Notes under the pieces: generated by a model
Seen by the model: the letters and a program-made list of their open reading frames with translations, nothing else
Told to the model about the DNA's origin: nothing
Databases searched by the model: none
Position numbers and translations under genes: made by a program
Part shown: piece by piece, positions 54,603 to 64,000 of the stretch
Numbering within the stretch: position 1 is the first letter of the stretch
How the letters are laid out: every line of letters starts with the position of its first letter
Assembly (NCBI RefSeq): GCF_030408395.1
Contig: NZ_CP046980.1
Coordinates: 992,001 to 1,056,000, forward strand
Source: Corynebacterium aquatimens
GTDB taxonomy: Bacteria > Actinomycetota > Actinomycetes > Mycobacteriales > Mycobacteriaceae
Length of the DNA: 64,000 nucleotides
Direction of reading: 5' to 3'

Positions 54603-56057
54603 TTAGTCGGCGATGGCCTTGGCGGCCACGTCGGCGAACTCCTGCCACTGCTCGGCCTGGGCCGTGAACTCAGCGGCCTTCTTCTCATCGCCCTTGGCCT
54701 TGGCGGCCTCAGCCTTGGCGCGGAAGTCGTCGGCCTTGACCTGGAACTGGTTGGCCTTATCCTGCTGCGCCGGGTTGGACTTGCGCCACTGCTTGTCCTC
54801 AGCGTCGGAGACGCGCTTTTCGATCTTGGTGATCTTGTCTTCGTACTCACGGACCTTGTTGCGCGGGACGTAGCCGATCTCGTCCCACTTCTCCTGGAGT
54901 TCGCGCAGCTTGGCTTTCGCCTTGCCCAGGCCCTGGGCGGGATCGATCTGCTCGTCGTACTGCGCGATCAGGTCATCCTTTGCCTTGGCGTTCGCTTCAA
55001 ACTCACGGTCGCGTTCGTCGTTGACGGCGTTGCGGGCGTTGAAGAAGTGGTCCTGGGCGGCGCGGAAACGCTCCCAGAGCTTGTCGTCGACGTCGCGCGG
55101 GGCGCGGCCGGCGGACTTCCATTCCTTCATCAGATCACGGAAGGCGCGAGCGGTGTCGTTCCACTCCGTAGAGTCTTTCAGCGCCTCAGCGCGCTTGATC
55201 AACTCTTCCTTGGCCTCCTTGGCGGCGGCGCGTCCGCGATCCAGTTCCGCGAAGTGGGAGCCGCGGCGGCGGTTGAAATTGTCACGGGCTTTGGAGTAAC
55301 GCTTCCACAGTGCGTCATCGGTCTTGCGATCAATGCCGCGGATGGTCTTCCACTCTTCCAGGATGTCGCGGATGCGGTCGCCCGCGGCCTTCCACTCAGT
55401 GGAGTTGGCGGCTAGGTCTTCCGCTTCCGTGGCTAGAGCTTCCTTGCGCTGGATTGCCTGGGCGCGGCGGGCTTCCTTGGCCTCTTTGGCCTTCTCGCTC
55501 GCGGTCTCTGAGTCAGCGATGACCTTGTTCAGGCGTTCCTCAATGGCGTTGAGATCACCCACTACGGCGGCCTCATCCAGAGTGCCAATGAGCTGCTGAG
55601 CCTGGGACTTCACGTGGCCCGCGTCCTCCGGGCGGGTGGCCAGGCGGTTCTCCAGCAGGCCGACCTCAGTGGACAGATCTCCGAAGCGCTGTGCGTAGTG
55701 ACGCAGGCCCTCATCGGTGCTGCCAGCCTGCCAGGAACCCACGGCGCGCTCGCTGCCGTTGCGGGTGACGTACACCGTGCCCTCATCGTCCACGCGGCCA
55801 AACTGCATTGCAGCGTCTACGTCCACCGAGGACGTAGGAACCGGCGACGGCGTCGACGGAACAGTGCGCTTGACTCCTGCACCCGGGCGCGGTCCGGGGC
55901 GCGGCGCCGGCTTCGGGGTCGGGGTGGGCGCCTGCGGTTGTGCTGGTGCAGCAGCGTCCGCTGCAGGTTGTTGCGCTGCAGGTGCTGCCGGGTTCGCGGC
56001 GTTCGCTGCTGGGGTAGCGGCTGCCTCTGCAGGGGTGGTGGGCTGATTGTCGGTCAT
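54603..56057 (-). CDS. DUF349 coiled-coil protein
   Basis: 484 residues. An Ala/Pro-rich disordered N-terminus of about 65 residues precedes DUF349 repeats (WKTIRGIDRKTDDALWKRY, WKSAGRAPRDVDDKLWERF, WDEIGYVPRNKVREYEDKI), largely helical. DUF349 proteins are common in actinobacteria and bacteroidetes; some have been tied to ribosomal or translational control, not firmly for this group. ATG 56057 is used; the frame extends to 56105 but AAGGA lies just before the 56057 start. Confidence 0.88.
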   Translation of the reverse strand: MTDNQPTTPAEAAATPAANAANPAAPAAQQPAADAAAPAQPQAPTPTPKPAPRPGPRPGAGVKRTVPSTPSPVPTSSVDVDAAMQFGRVDDEGTVYVTRNGSERAVGSWQAGSTDEGLRHYAQRFGDLSTEVGLLENRLATRPEDAGHVKSQAQQLIGTLDEAAVVGDLNAIEERLNKVIADSETASEKAKEAKEARRAQAIQRKEALATEAEDLAANSTEWKAAGDRIRDILEEWKTIRGIDRKTDDALWKRYSKARDNFNRRRGSHFAELDRGRAAAKEAKEELIKRAEALKDSTEWNDTARAFRDLMKEWKSAGRAPRDVDDKLWERFRAAQDHFFNARNAVNDERDREFEANAKAKDDLIAQYDEQIDPAQGLGKAKAKLRELQEKWDEIGYVPRNKVREYEDKITKIEKRVSDAEDKQWRKSNPAQQDKANQFQVKADDFRAKAEAAKAKGDEKKAAEFTAQAEQWQEFADVAAKAIAD

Positions 56058-56243
56058 AAGGAGATGTCCTTTCAAGCTTCGCCGCGCGACACGGCTGCCA
56101 TGCATGTGTGGATAACAATACCGTGAACTGTGGTCGCACTGTGGCTTGGCCGCGTGGTGTGATGCTGTCGCGTGATGCTGTGGCGTGCTGGTGCGGGGCT
56201 GTGTGCGGAGCTGTGTGCGGGTCGGGTGGGTAGAGTGGGCACG

Positions 56244-56873
56244 GTGAGTTCCCCCGTCGCGCCGCCCGCCATTCTTGTTGTTCCGGGTGCGCCCGCGATG
56301 GTGGAAGAGCTGGCGCCGCGGGATAGGGCGGCGTGGCGCATGCGGGAGACCATCGCGGTGTTCGTGAGGGATTTAATGACGCAGTGGTCGCGTATTCAGA
56401 TCGTTGGGAGTCACAGTGCGCGGTGGCGTACGGAGCACACGGGGAGTTTTGCGGCGTGGGGTGCGCCGCAGGTCACGGTGGGTGCGGGCAATTACCTGCC
56501 GGAGCTGGTTGCGCGGTATCTTCTTGCGCCGTGGGCGGAGAAGATCGCAGGTTCCAGGGCGCAGATTGGTACCTGTGCGCCGGATACCCTCACCGTGGTG
56601 GTGCTTGACGGGCCGGCGGGGTTAACGCAGCGCGCACCGCTCGCCCTGGTGGAGGGCGCGACGGAGGCGCATGAGGCCCTGACCGCGTTTTTGAAAGGGC
56701 AGGGCCAGTGCCCGGCCGTCGATAAGCTACAGCGCGCAGGTGTTATTGAGCCGGAGCTGTGGGGTGAGCTTGCGGGCGTGGCGGAGGGGGCGCACATGCA
56801 GCTCATTGATTCGGACGCGACGGATGGGGTGGGGCGCTACCTCGCGTTCATTCTGCCTAAGGGGGTCGGATGA
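56244..56873 (+). CDS. conserved actinobacterial protein (Rv2728c-like)
   Basis: About 209 residues. Lies just before miaA, where Rv2728c is found in mycobacteria. Starts [22 protein letters not shown] and carries a His in VGSHSARW. Some databases group it with class III extradiol dioxygenase-like proteins, but the metal site is not evident here. GTG 56244 is 7 nt after TAGAGT (56231-56236), so it is leaderless. The stop overlaps miaA (ATGA). Confidence 0.75.
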   Translation: MSSPVAPPAILVVPGAPAMVEELAPRDRAAWRMRETIAVFVRDLMTQWSRIQIVGSHSARWRTEHTGSFAAWGAPQVTVGAGNYLPELVARYLLAPWAEKIAGSRAQIGTCAPDTLTVVVLDGPAGLTQRAPLALVEGATEAHEALTAFLKGQGQCPAVDKLQRAGVIEPELWGELAGVAEGAHMQLIDSDATDGVGRYLAFILPKGVG

Positions 56874-57826
56874 TTAGGCCGATTCTGATCGTCGGGCCCA
56901 CGGGATCCGGCAAGTCCGATCTGGGCTTGGCGCTCGCGCATGAGCTTGGCGGGGAAGTGGTCAACGTTGATTCCATGCAGCTCTACCGCGGCATGGACAT
57001 CGGTACGGCGAAGCTCAGCGCCGATGAGCGCGAGGGGGTCCCGCACCACCTGCTGGACATTTGGGACGTCACGTACCCCGCGTCCGTCGCGGAGTATCAA
57101 GCGCGCGCCGTGGCCACGGTCGAAGAGATCGCCGCGCGCGGGCAGGTCCCCATTCTCGTCGGCGGGTCGATGATGTACGTGCAATCGCTTATCGACGATT
57201 GGTCCTTCCCGCCCACCTCACCCGCTGTTCGGAGGAAGTACGAACAGCGACTGGAAGAAATTGGTGTGGCTGCGCTGCACGCGGAACTGGCGGAGGTGGA
57301 TCCGGCCGCCGCCGCGATCATCGAGGACAACGATCCGCGCCGCACCGTGCGTGCCTTGGAGGTCATTGAGCTCACCGGCCAACCGTTCCAGGCATCGCAA
57401 CCGCCCAAGGATGCCCCGCCGCGGTGGGGTACGCGCGCGATCGGTCTGTCCGCGCCGGCGGAGTGGCTCAACCCCCGGATTGACGCGCGCACCCGCCGCA
57501 TGTTCGAGCGCGGATTGGTCGAGGAGGTAGAAAACCTCGTTGGCGAAGGCTTGGTGGCGGAGTCGACCGCCGGGCGGGCCATCGGCTACGCGCAGGTGTT
57601 GGCGCATCTTGACGGTGAGATCACCCTCGACGAGGCCATCGAGTCCACCGTGACCGGAACGCGGCGCTACGTTCGCCGCCAACGTTCCTGGTTCAACAGG
57701 GACCCGCGCATCCATTGGATCGACGCGTCGCGTGACGACGCGTCACGCGACGATGCGGCATGTGACGATGCGTCACGCGACGACGGGCAGGCCCTTCTGC
57801 GCGCCGCGCTAGACTCGCTGGCGTGA
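56870..57826 (+). CDS. miaA: tRNA dimethylallyltransferase
   Basis: 318 residues. Adds dimethylallyl to A37 of tRNAs reading UNN codons; MiaB then methylthiolates it. P-loop GPTGSGKS at residues 9-16, plus [15 protein letters not shown] and RNP-like [10 protein letters not shown]. The C-terminus has a repetitive acidic/Arg tail (DDASR units) encoded by 15-bp repeats. ATG 56870 overlaps the previous gene by 4 bp, and GTG of dapF overlaps its stop, making a tight three-gene operon. Confidence 0.96.
   Translation: MIRPILIVGPTGSGKSDLGLALAHELGGEVVNVDSMQLYRGMDIGTAKLSADEREGVPHHLLDIWDVTYPASVAEYQARAVATVEEIAARGQVPILVGGSMMYVQSLIDDWSFPPTSPAVRRKYEQRLEEIGVAALHAELAEVDPAAAAIIEDNDPRRTVRALEVIELTGQPFQASQPPKDAPPRWGTRAIGLSAPAEWLNPRIDARTRRMFERGLVEEVENLVGEGLVAESTAGRAIGYAQVLAHLDGEITLDEAIESTVTGTRRYVRRQRSWFNRDPRIHWIDASRDDASRDDAACDDASRDDGQALLRAALDSLA
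57721..57784 (+). repeat. 15-bp tandem repeat in the miaA 3' end
   Basis: About four units of the type gacgacgcgtcacgc encode DDASR, with one variant DDAAC. It lies after the conserved catalytic region, just before the miaA C-terminus, and would allow length variation by slippage in steps of five residues. Confidence 0.8.
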
Positions 57827-58722
57827 CCAACACCGAACACTCTTTTCCGTCCGCCATTAACTTCATCAAGGCCCACGGCACCGAAAACGACTTTGTTGTT
57901 CTGATCGACGTCGACGGTGAGCTCGAGGCCTCCGGGGTGGTGACGGAGTCGTTCGTCGCGAAGCTGTGCGATCGCCGCGCAGGAATCGGCGGTGATGGCT
58001 TCTTGCGGGTGGTGCGTGCTGGCGCAGGCGTTGATGAAGCAAGTGCTGCCCGGTGGTTCATGGACTACCGCAACGCGGACGGCTCGATCGCGGAGATGTG
58101 CGGCAATGGTGTGCGTGCCTTCGCCCATGTGCTGGTGGCTGAAGGGCTCGAGGATGCGCGTGAATTCGATGTAGCCACCCGCGCCGGGGTGAAGAGAATC
58201 ACCGTGCATTCAGCGGATCAGCGTGACGCGATGGTCAGCGTGGGAATGGGGCCGGTTGCTGTCACTGGAGTGTCCACCGCGCGGATGGGGGAGTTCTCCT
58301 TCGCGGGCCTCGGCGTGGATGTGGGCAACCCGCACTTAGCCGCCGTGATTCCTGGACTCACCGCGGAGGTTCTGCAGGAAATGGAGTTTTCAGCCCCCGC
58401 CTTTGACCCCGACTTTTTCCCCGAGGGGGTCAACGTGGAGATCCTCACCGAACTGACCCCGAGTAACCCCGGCGCAGCCGACGGTCCTCGAGCCGAAGGC
58501 GATGTCAGCATGCGGGTGTGGGAGCGCGGCGTGGGGGAGACCCGCTCCTGCGGGACCGGTACCGTCGCTGCGGCGCGGGCTGCGCTCGCGGACGCCGGGA
58601 TTGAAAACGGCACCGTCAATGTTCACGTCCCGGGCGGAACGCTGACTATCGCCATTGAGGCAGACCACGCGACTATGACCGGGCCGTCGCGGATCGTTGC
58701 GCGCGGTGAGTTGGTGCTCTAG
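57823..58722 (+). CDS. dapF: diaminopimelate epimerase
   Basis: 299 residues. Converts LL-DAP to meso-DAP for lysine and peptidoglycan. The two catalytic Cys are C93 ([11 protein letters not shown]) and C243 ([11 protein letters not shown]), in the two halves of the DapF fold. GTG 57823 overlaps the miaA stop. Convergent with the ABC substrate-binding protein gene. Confidence 0.96.
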   Translation: MTNTEHSFPSAINFIKAHGTENDFVVLIDVDGELEASGVVTESFVAKLCDRRAGIGGDGFLRVVRAGAGVDEASAARWFMDYRNADGSIAEMCGNGVRAFAHVLVAEGLEDAREFDVATRAGVKRITVHSADQRDAMVSVGMGPVAVTGVSTARMGEFSFAGLGVDVGNPHLAAVIPGLTAEVLQEMEFSAPAFDPDFFPEGVNVEILTELTPSNPGAADGPRAEGDVSMRVWERGVGETRSCGTGTVAAARAALADAGIENGTVNVHVPGGTLTIAIEADHATMTGPSRIVARGELVL

Positions 58723-58727
58723 CGCGA

Positions 58728-59789
58728 TTAGCGCATTGCCTTCTGGAAGTAGGACACCGCGTCTTTCTTTTGCTGCGTGATGTTGTTCAGGTCTGCCTCC
58801 AACAGCGGGATGTCTTTGAGCGTCGGTGCGCCGGCAGGGCCGTCAACATCATCGCGTACTGGCAGGTAGTTCAGCTTCGACGCCGTGGTCTGGCCCTCCT
58901 TGGACACGAGGTAGGCAACAAAGCGTTGCGCTGCATCGCGCTGTTTCGACGCGGCAAACACTGCGGCCGGTTGGGTGATGTAGGGGGCGCCATCGGTGGG
59001 GTAGACCGCCTTGATGGGGGAGCCCTCGTCGGCAAGATCGCGCACGCGGTAATCAGTGACGATCCCGATCGGGTGGCCGCCAGCGGCGACTTCTTCTGCC
59101 ACTGGACCCGCGGACTGGGCGACCATCGGCCGGTTTGCGCCCAACGCGTTGACCCAGTTCTCCCCGAGCTCAGGTGTAGCCATCCAGACGGCTGCGTTGA
59201 ACGCGGTTGCGCCGGAGACCGCGGGATCGCCCAACACGATCTCACCCTTGTACTTCGGGTCGGTCAGTTCCGCCCAGGACTTCGGCGCGTTGTCTTCCGT
59301 GATCTTTTGGGTGTTGTAGGTGATGATCGTGGGCATCATGCGGGTCCCCACGTAGGTGTGGTCCGGGTCGATTGCCTCCGGCACTATTGAGCTGAAGTCA
59401 AAGTTAGTCAGTTCCGCGAGGTCACCGTCTTGCTTGTACAGCTCAAAGGTCGGGGCATCAGCGCACCACAACACGTCGCCTTTAATCCCGCCGGAGGACT
59501 TCTCTGACGCAATGCGCGCCACCAGCTCACCGGTTCCACCGCGGTACATGTTCACTTTCACGTCCGGGTTGAGCTTTTCAAACTCTGCGATGGCCAGGTC
59601 CGCCTTCGCCTCTGGCTCCGAAGTGTAGAGCGTAATGGTGGTGACGTTTCCCTTCTTCTCGCCGCCACCGCTGGAATTGGTGTTCTGGCCCGGTTCCGCG
59701 CACCCGGCCAGGGTCAGGGTCGCAGCAGCAACGATTGCGGTAAGCGTGCGCGTTACGCGTGGAGTGGTGCGCGGTATCGAAGTGGTCAT
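58728..59789 (-). CDS. ABC transporter substrate-binding lipoprotein, ferric-iron type
   Basis: 353 residues. Signal peptide with lipobox LAGC, then a periplasmic-binding protein fold of the FbpA/2-aminoethylphosphonate group (TLYTSEPEAKADLAIAEFEKLNPDVKV, GEIVLGDPAVSGATAFNA). It delivers its ligand, probably Fe3+, to the permease encoded upstream. AAAGGA precedes ATG 59789. No DtxR box was found near this gene, so iron is an assignment by family only. Confidence 0.85.
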   Translation of the reverse strand: MTTSIPRTTPRVTRTLTAIVAAATLTLAGCAEPGQNTNSSGGGEKKGNVTTITLYTSEPEAKADLAIAEFEKLNPDVKVNMYRGGTGELVARIASEKSSGGIKGDVLWCADAPTFELYKQDGDLAELTNFDFSSIVPEAIDPDHTYVGTRMMPTIITYNTQKITEDNAPKSWAELTDPKYKGEIVLGDPAVSGATAFNAAVWMATPELGENWVNALGANRPMVAQSAGPVAEEVAAGGHPIGIVTDYRVRDLADEGSPIKAVYPTDGAPYITQPAAVFAASKQRDAAQRFVAYLVSKEGQTTASKLNYLPVRDDVDGPAGAPTLKDIPLLEADLNNITQQKKDAVSYFQKAMR

Positions 59790-59856
59790 CGGGTGGGGTC
59801 CTTTCGGTTCTGGTGGAAGTGCTCAGTCTAAGTTCTTAAGTCCGATCGCGGGTGTT

Positions 59857-60903
59857 TTAGTCGGTGGCCGGGTATCCCAAGACGCGCTCGGTACGCACGC
59901 CGACGTTCTCGCCGATGGCGGGGCGGCGGCCGCGGACCTTCGCGCGGAAGATCGTGCCGTTCACATCCACGGTGACGGAATACCCCTCCAGTTCAAACAG
60001 CGCCGAGACGACGGTGCCGCGGGCAGCGCCCGGTTGATGCGGGTCGACGATGCGCACGGCAGACGGCAGCACGGCGATCTCCACGTCCTCGCCGAGCTCC
60101 GCAGCGGACACAACGTCACTACGGCGGAACTTCATCGCGGGGGTGTCGCTGACAAACTCATGGCCGTCGCGGCGGGCACGCAACACAGTCGCGTCAGAGA
60201 AGAACTGCGCCACCCACGCCGACGCCGGCGAGGAATACAGGGCGTCGGGGGAGGCGACTTGCTGGAGGCGGCCGTCAGCAAGCACGGCGATGCGATCAGC
60301 CATAGCGAGTGCCTCTTGCCGGTCGTGCGTCACGTGGAGCGTCGTCAGCCCGCGGGTGCGGGTGAGCGTGACCAGCTCGCGCCGTAGTACGTCGCGCAGG
60401 GGTTCGTCGAGCGCGGACAGGGCTTCGTCGAGAAGCAACACGCGCGGCTCACCCACGATGGCGCGCGCGAGAGACACGCGCTGACGCTGACCACCGGAAA
60501 GATTGTCGGGCTTACGCTCAGCGAGGCCCTCAAGCCCCACCAATGTCAGCGCCTGAATGACGCGCTGTTCGCGCTCATGCTTATCGACGCCCGCCCTCTC
60601 AAGCGGATACGCCACATTCTTGAACACACTCATGTGCGGCCACACGGCGTGCTGCTGAAACACCATGCCCATGTTGCGATCTTCAGGCGGGATCCCCCTC
60701 ATGTCGCGGCCACCGACGGTGATCGTGCCGGACGACGGCTCGATGAAACCGGCCAGCGCACGCAGCAGGGTTGTCTTGCCGGAGCCGGACGGGCCAACGA
60801 GCGCCACGAACTCGCCCTCAGCGACGTCCAAGCTGACCTCTTTCAAGCCCTGCGTACCGCCGGGGAAGGTGACGGTGACGGAATCGAAGCGGATGTTGTC
60901 CAT
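59857..60903 (-). CDS. ABC transporter ATPase, ferric-iron/FbpC type
   Basis: 348 residues. Walker A GPSGSGKTT, signature LSGGQRQRVSLARA, Walker B VLLLDEALSALD and His-switch LHVTHDRQEALA, followed by a C-terminal TOBE/regulatory domain. Powers import with the fused permease and the lipoprotein. AAGGA lies before ATG 60903. A GCTTATCGACG copy lies inside (60579), read on the minus strand as VDK. Confidence 0.93.
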   Translation of the reverse strand: MDNIRFDSVTVTFPGGTQGLKEVSLDVAEGEFVALVGPSGSGKTTLLRALAGFIEPSSGTITVGGRDMRGIPPEDRNMGMVFQQHAVWPHMSVFKNVAYPLERAGVDKHEREQRVIQALTLVGLEGLAERKPDNLSGGQRQRVSLARAIVGEPRVLLLDEALSALDEPLRDVLRRELVTLTRTRGLTTLHVTHDRQEALAMADRIAVLADGRLQQVASPDALYSSPASAWVAQFFSDATVLRARRDGHEFVSDTPAMKFRRSDVVSAAELGEDVEIAVLPSAVRIVDPHQPGAARGTVVSALFELEGYSVTVDVNGTIFRAKVRGRRPAIGENVGVRTERVLGYPATD

Positions 60904-60938
60904 AACTGTCCTTGCGTAACTATCCTTGCGGGTCGGTT

Positions 60939-62546
60939 TTACCTACGGGCGGCCGCGGTGCCGCGGGAAATAGAGGCGCTGGCGATGAACAGAACTGCTA
61001 ACCCAGCGATGGTGAACAAGAAGGCGAGCGCGGAGGCCTGGTTGTAGTTGCCGGCCTGCTGGAGGTTGAACAGCTGCACGCCAAGCGTGGTCGTGCCCGG
61101 CGCGATGAGCAGCACGGAAACGGTGAGCTCGCGCACGGCGGTGATGGCGACGAGCACCGCGCCGGAGAGCGCAGCCGGAATGGCCATTGCGCCGGAGGTG
61201 TGGAAGATCGCGCGCAGGGGGCCAGCGCCGGAGATCCGGGCGGCTTCTTCTAGTGCGATGGGGGTGCCTTTCAGTGGTGCGCGGACGGCTTGGAGCACCG
61301 TGGCGGTGTAGGCGCACACGTAGGCGGCGAGGATGATCCAGCGGGTGTTGTACAGGCCGGTGTAGAGGCTGATGATCAGCCAACCGACGCCCACGATCAG
61401 GCCGGGTAGCGCGGATGGGAGCAGCGTCACGAGCGTCAGGGCGGTGTTGTCGCGCGAACGCGTGCGGGTGACCAGGATACCGATCAGCCATCCCAGCACA
61501 CCGGCGATGATGGCGGCGGAAAGCGAGAGCAGCAACGAGTTTGTGAACCCGTCGATGACGCGGGGGTTGTTCAGCGTCGCTTCAAAGTGGCGCCACGTCA
61601 AGGTGTCCCGGGTGAGTTTCACGCCCGAGGCCGGCGACAGCGCGCGGACCAGCAGACCGCCCACCGGCAAGACAGTGATGGCCAGGCCGACGCACCAGGT
61701 CACGATAGTCAACGGCCACGTTGCGCGACCAAGCTCAAAGCGCAAGGGTGCGCTGGCGTTTGTGCCGGACGTCGCGGCGCGCTCGGCCACGATGTAATCC
61801 GCGATGACGGCCAAAATTCCCATGACCAACAACACCACCCCGATGGTGGACACCACCTGCAGCGGGTTGGGCACCGTCCCGGATTCCACGAAGCGATAGA
61901 CCATCGTTGCCAGTGTTTCAAAGCGCGCCGGGGACCCGATCAACGCCGGGATTCCAAAGTCACCCAGGTTGGACACGAAGGTCAGCGTGAAGGCGCTCAG
62001 GATCGCCGGGCGGACCAGCGGCAGCGTGACGGTGCGCAGGGTGGTCCATGAGCTTGCCCCGGACACGCGCGCGGCCAGTTCCAGGTCACGGGGGACCTTG
62101 CGCAGCGCAGCGGCCATGATCACGTAGACGATGGGGTACGCATGCAGCGTGAGGAGGAAGATTACGCCGTCCGCGCCGTAGATGTTCCAGATCTGGTGGT
62201 CTGTAAACGAGTTGAACCCTTGGTTGCGTCCGAACAGTTGAATCCACGCGATCGCCCCCACGAACGGCGGAACCAGCAGCGGCGATAACAGCAGCATCCG
62301 CGCGAAGTGCGAACCGCGGATGGTGGTGCGCTCCACGACGATCGCCCCGACCGTGCCCACCGCAACCGCTAGGACCGACGAAAGGAACGTTGAATAAAAA
62401 GAATTCCACGCCGCGCGGGGTAGCCCTTGCTCCATGAGCACTGGGATTTGGTTTCCACCCAGCGCTAAGCCCACCACCAGCGCGAGCGGGGTAATGAAGA
62501 CGCCGGCGGCGATCAGCCACGTGCCGACTCTGAAAAGCGATGGCAT
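60939..62546 (-). CDS. ABC transporter permease, two permease domains fused
   Basis: 535 residues with about 12 membrane helices; two BPD_transp_1 domains, each with an EAA-loop (LELAARVSGASSWTTLRTVTLP and LEEAARISGAGPLRAIF). This FbpB-type double permease needs only one polypeptide. First gene of the leftward transporter operon. TATTTT (62553-62558) is 6 nt before ATG 62546 on the minus strand, a leaderless start. Confidence 0.92.
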   Translation of the reverse strand: MPSLFRVGTWLIAAGVFITPLALVVGLALGGNQIPVLMEQGLPRAAWNSFYSTFLSSVLAVAVGTVGAIVVERTTIRGSHFARMLLLSPLLVPPFVGAIAWIQLFGRNQGFNSFTDHQIWNIYGADGVIFLLTLHAYPIVYVIMAAALRKVPRDLELAARVSGASSWTTLRTVTLPLVRPAILSAFTLTFVSNLGDFGIPALIGSPARFETLATMVYRFVESGTVPNPLQVVSTIGVVLLVMGILAVIADYIVAERAATSGTNASAPLRFELGRATWPLTIVTWCVGLAITVLPVGGLLVRALSPASGVKLTRDTLTWRHFEATLNNPRVIDGFTNSLLLSLSAAIIAGVLGWLIGILVTRTRSRDNTALTLVTLLPSALPGLIVGVGWLIISLYTGLYNTRWIILAAYVCAYTATVLQAVRAPLKGTPIALEEAARISGAGPLRAIFHTSGAMAIPAALSGAVLVAITAVRELTVSVLLIAPGTTTLGVQLFNLQQAGNYNQASALAFLFTIAGLAVLFIASASISRGTAAARR

Positions 62547-62617
62547 TGCTTAAAAATACACTGCCGAAAAAAGTGTTGCTTCAAAATGCCCGCCCACCGC
62601 GCCAGCGGAAGCGGCGG

Positions 62618-63151
62618 TTACGCGCCCACTTCGCCCGTCGTGCCGGGGCCCAAACGCTTGGCGACGCGGCGCGCATCAGTCCATGATTGTGACAGTTCCG
62701 TGGCCCGCTGATCGGCCACGCGGATCAGCTTCTCCAGCTCGCGGCGCCCGTGGCCGTCGTTAGCAAGGTAGGCATCCACGCGGTGAATGAACCTGCGCGA
62801 CGACGCCAGCCGCAGGTGGAAATCCTCAATTTCCGGCACGTTAGAGGTGTTAGAGACCAGCTGCGGGTAGGTCAGGGTTCGGTCCGCGATCGCGTCAGTG
62901 GAACTACCGTGCGCCATTTCGTCGAACTCATCAATGATCTGCGCGATGTCATCGCGCGCAACGCGTAACGACGCCCGTAAAGCCTCCAACTCCGGATTCA
63001 CCGCACCCTGGCGGAACAGCAAGAAGGTGATGAGCGCGAACACGGTCGCGATGACCAGGCCCGGCCAGGAAAAACGAAACACGAACGCGATCGCGATCAC
63101 TATGGCGACGGTGAGCCAGAGTGCTTGGTAGTAGCCTCGTTGCTTATCCAC
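62618..63151 (-). CDS. hypothetical protein with two N-terminal membrane helices
   Basis: 177 residues from GTG 63151. Helices at about residues 10-24 and 28-46, then a helical soluble domain of about 125 residues (PELEALRASLRVARDDIAQII, EKLIRVADQRATELSQSW). No known motif. A one-mismatch copy of the 11-mer covers its start codon. It follows the Cys-rich gene after 30 bp. Confidence 0.65.
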   Translation of the reverse strand: MDKQRGYYQALWLTVAIVIAIAFVFRFSWPGLVIATVFALITFLLFRQGAVNPELEALRASLRVARDDIAQIIDEFDEMAHGSSTDAIADRTLTYPQLVSNTSNVPEIEDFHLRLASSRRFIHRVDAYLANDGHGRRELEKLIRVADQRATELSQSWTDARRVAKRLGPGTTGEVGA

Positions 63152-63181
63152 GGGTGTGCCGTTCTCGTTTATTACAGTGCT

Positions 63182-63958
63182 CTATCCACCGCACCCGCAC
63201 GAGCCGCCGCAGCCACCGCAGCCGCCGCCTGACGGCGTCGCGATCGATGCAGCCATGACCGCCCGGCCCGCGATCACGGACCCCGTCGCGGGAACGCCGG
63301 CGTCGCCTACGACGTTTGCGTCGTAAGCGACGCAAACGTCAAAGGGGAACGCCGCATCCACCGTCGCGTGGATGAAACGCTGCCCGGTCAAGCCGTTGGT
63401 CCGACACGTTGCCTCGCGGACGCGCGCGGAAAACTCTGCGCCAGCGTCGGGTGCGGCACCCCCGGAGCCTTCGGCGACAGCGCGGGCACTCGGGGAGTCA
63501 ATAACGCCGACGTCCTTGCCGGTCTCCTCCTGGTACGCCTCCACGGAGTCGTAGACCTGTGCGTCCAGCGCGAGCGCCGTGATGCCGACTTCCTGCCAGG
63601 GCAACGTCGGCTCGTCGACAAGCAGGGGCCCTTGAGCCAAGTTGACCGTGAGAGTGCTGATGATGCTGCCTGCAGGGTCGGCGATTTCCGCGAGCGCGAC
63701 CACGTCATTGAGCATGGTGATGTGTGCCTGCGCGCGTGCTGCAGACTCGAAGCCCGCGTAGGTGGAGAACGGCTCTACGGCGAGAATGTTCAGCTGCGCG
63801 CCGCAGACATCGTTGAACTGGATCAGCTGGCCGCCGCGAACCTCACCGGTCACCGCGAGCTGGTTCGAGGCGATCGCCGCCTCCACCGCGTCCTGCCACC
63901 GCGGGAAGTTCATCCCGATGCTGGAAAGATCGCTGCTGTTCACTCCTGTTGTTGTCAT
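63182..63958 (-). CDS. hypothetical protein with Gly/Cys-rich C-terminus
   Basis: 258 residues, no signal peptide. A mixed alpha/beta N-terminal region contains a few Cys (NDVCGAQL, REATCRTNG, PFDVCVAY). The last residues are GGGCGGCGGSCGCGG, a likely metal- or cluster-binding tail like those of some YrrC/selenoprotein-like or maturase proteins; no function can be named. TAAGCT (63965-63970) is 6 nt before ATG 63958, a leaderless start. Confidence 0.65.
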   Translation of the reverse strand: MTTTGVNSSDLSSIGMNFPRWQDAVEAAIASNQLAVTGEVRGGQLIQFNDVCGAQLNILAVEPFSTYAGFESAARAQAHITMLNDVVALAEIADPAGSIISTLTVNLAQGPLLVDEPTLPWQEVGITALALDAQVYDSVEAYQEETGKDVGVIDSPSARAVAEGSGGAAPDAGAEFSARVREATCRTNGLTGQRFIHATVDAAFPFDVCVAYDANVVGDAGVPATGSVIAGRAVMAASIATPSGGGCGGCGGSCGCGG

Positions 63959-64000
63959 GCCCCAAGCTTACATTTCACCCACCGGAGGCTTTGCGCGCGG

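Noticed and set aside
59635..60387. Plus-strand frame opposite the ABC ATPase and lipoprotein
   Set aside because: Antisense to two clear transporter genes and spans the gap between them; no domain seen.

Overview
The window is a high-GC actinobacterial chromosome segment, almost certainly from a Corynebacterium. The gene order pnp–dapB–thyX–dapA–rnj–ftsK–pgsA–cinA–clgR–pspA–DUF3046–recA–recX–miaB–(Rv2732c-like)–DUF349–(Rv2728c-like)–miaA–dapF is the conserved corynebacterial backbone. A BioQ-type biotin operator, a ClgR/PspA pair, IS1249- and IS3-type elements and many leaderless genes fit the same assignment. I cannot name the species from sequence alone.

Layout: 1-241 is the 5' part of an IS1249-type transposase running off the edge. 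678-3101 is pnp. 3102-7251 is an inserted block: two paralogous multi-pass membrane proteins, an anchored cupredoxin, an HTH regulator with a Cys cluster and a cupin. A 39-bp diverged copy of the pnp 3' end (7252-7290) bounds it on the right. 7293-8930 holds two AMIN-like proteins. 9048-26933 is backbone: lysine/DAP synthesis (dapB, dapA), thyX, RNase J, FtsK, a Mn2+ riboswitch with terC, pgsA, cinA, clgR, pspA, bioYMN, recA and recX. It also contains a vapBC locus collapsed to an antitoxin joined to a toxin tail. 26971-27872 has a parDE pair and remnants of two small genes. 27935-31011 is miaB plus small membrane proteins.

31.1-45.2 kb is a defence island. It has a COG1106 ATPase, a Fic protein split by an IS21-family element, then one leftward run of genes: GmrSD-type (DUF262/DUF1524) enzyme, Mrr, HsdM, HsdS and HsdR. 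Divergent from it at 45365 is a 1086-residue protein with an N-terminal DEDDh exonuclease, a TerB-like region, a BRCT-like domain, a sigma-region-4-like HTH and further winged helices. A secreted lipase follows. Next comes a RloA/RloB (AbiL-like) pair whose rloB is cut by an IS3-family element with a 3-bp duplication. From 53421 the backbone resumes: GNAT, DUF349, Rv2728c-like, miaA, dapF, then a ferric-iron-type ABC transporter and two hypothetical genes.

The most unexpected signal is an 11-mer, GCTTATCGACG, present 12 times exactly, on both strands, in several reading frames and in intergenic DNA. It is absent from the inserted blocks. Chance expectation is well below one copy. Nearly all monocistronic genes follow a -10-like hexamer plus 6-7 nt and then the start codon, which indicates widespread leaderless translation.
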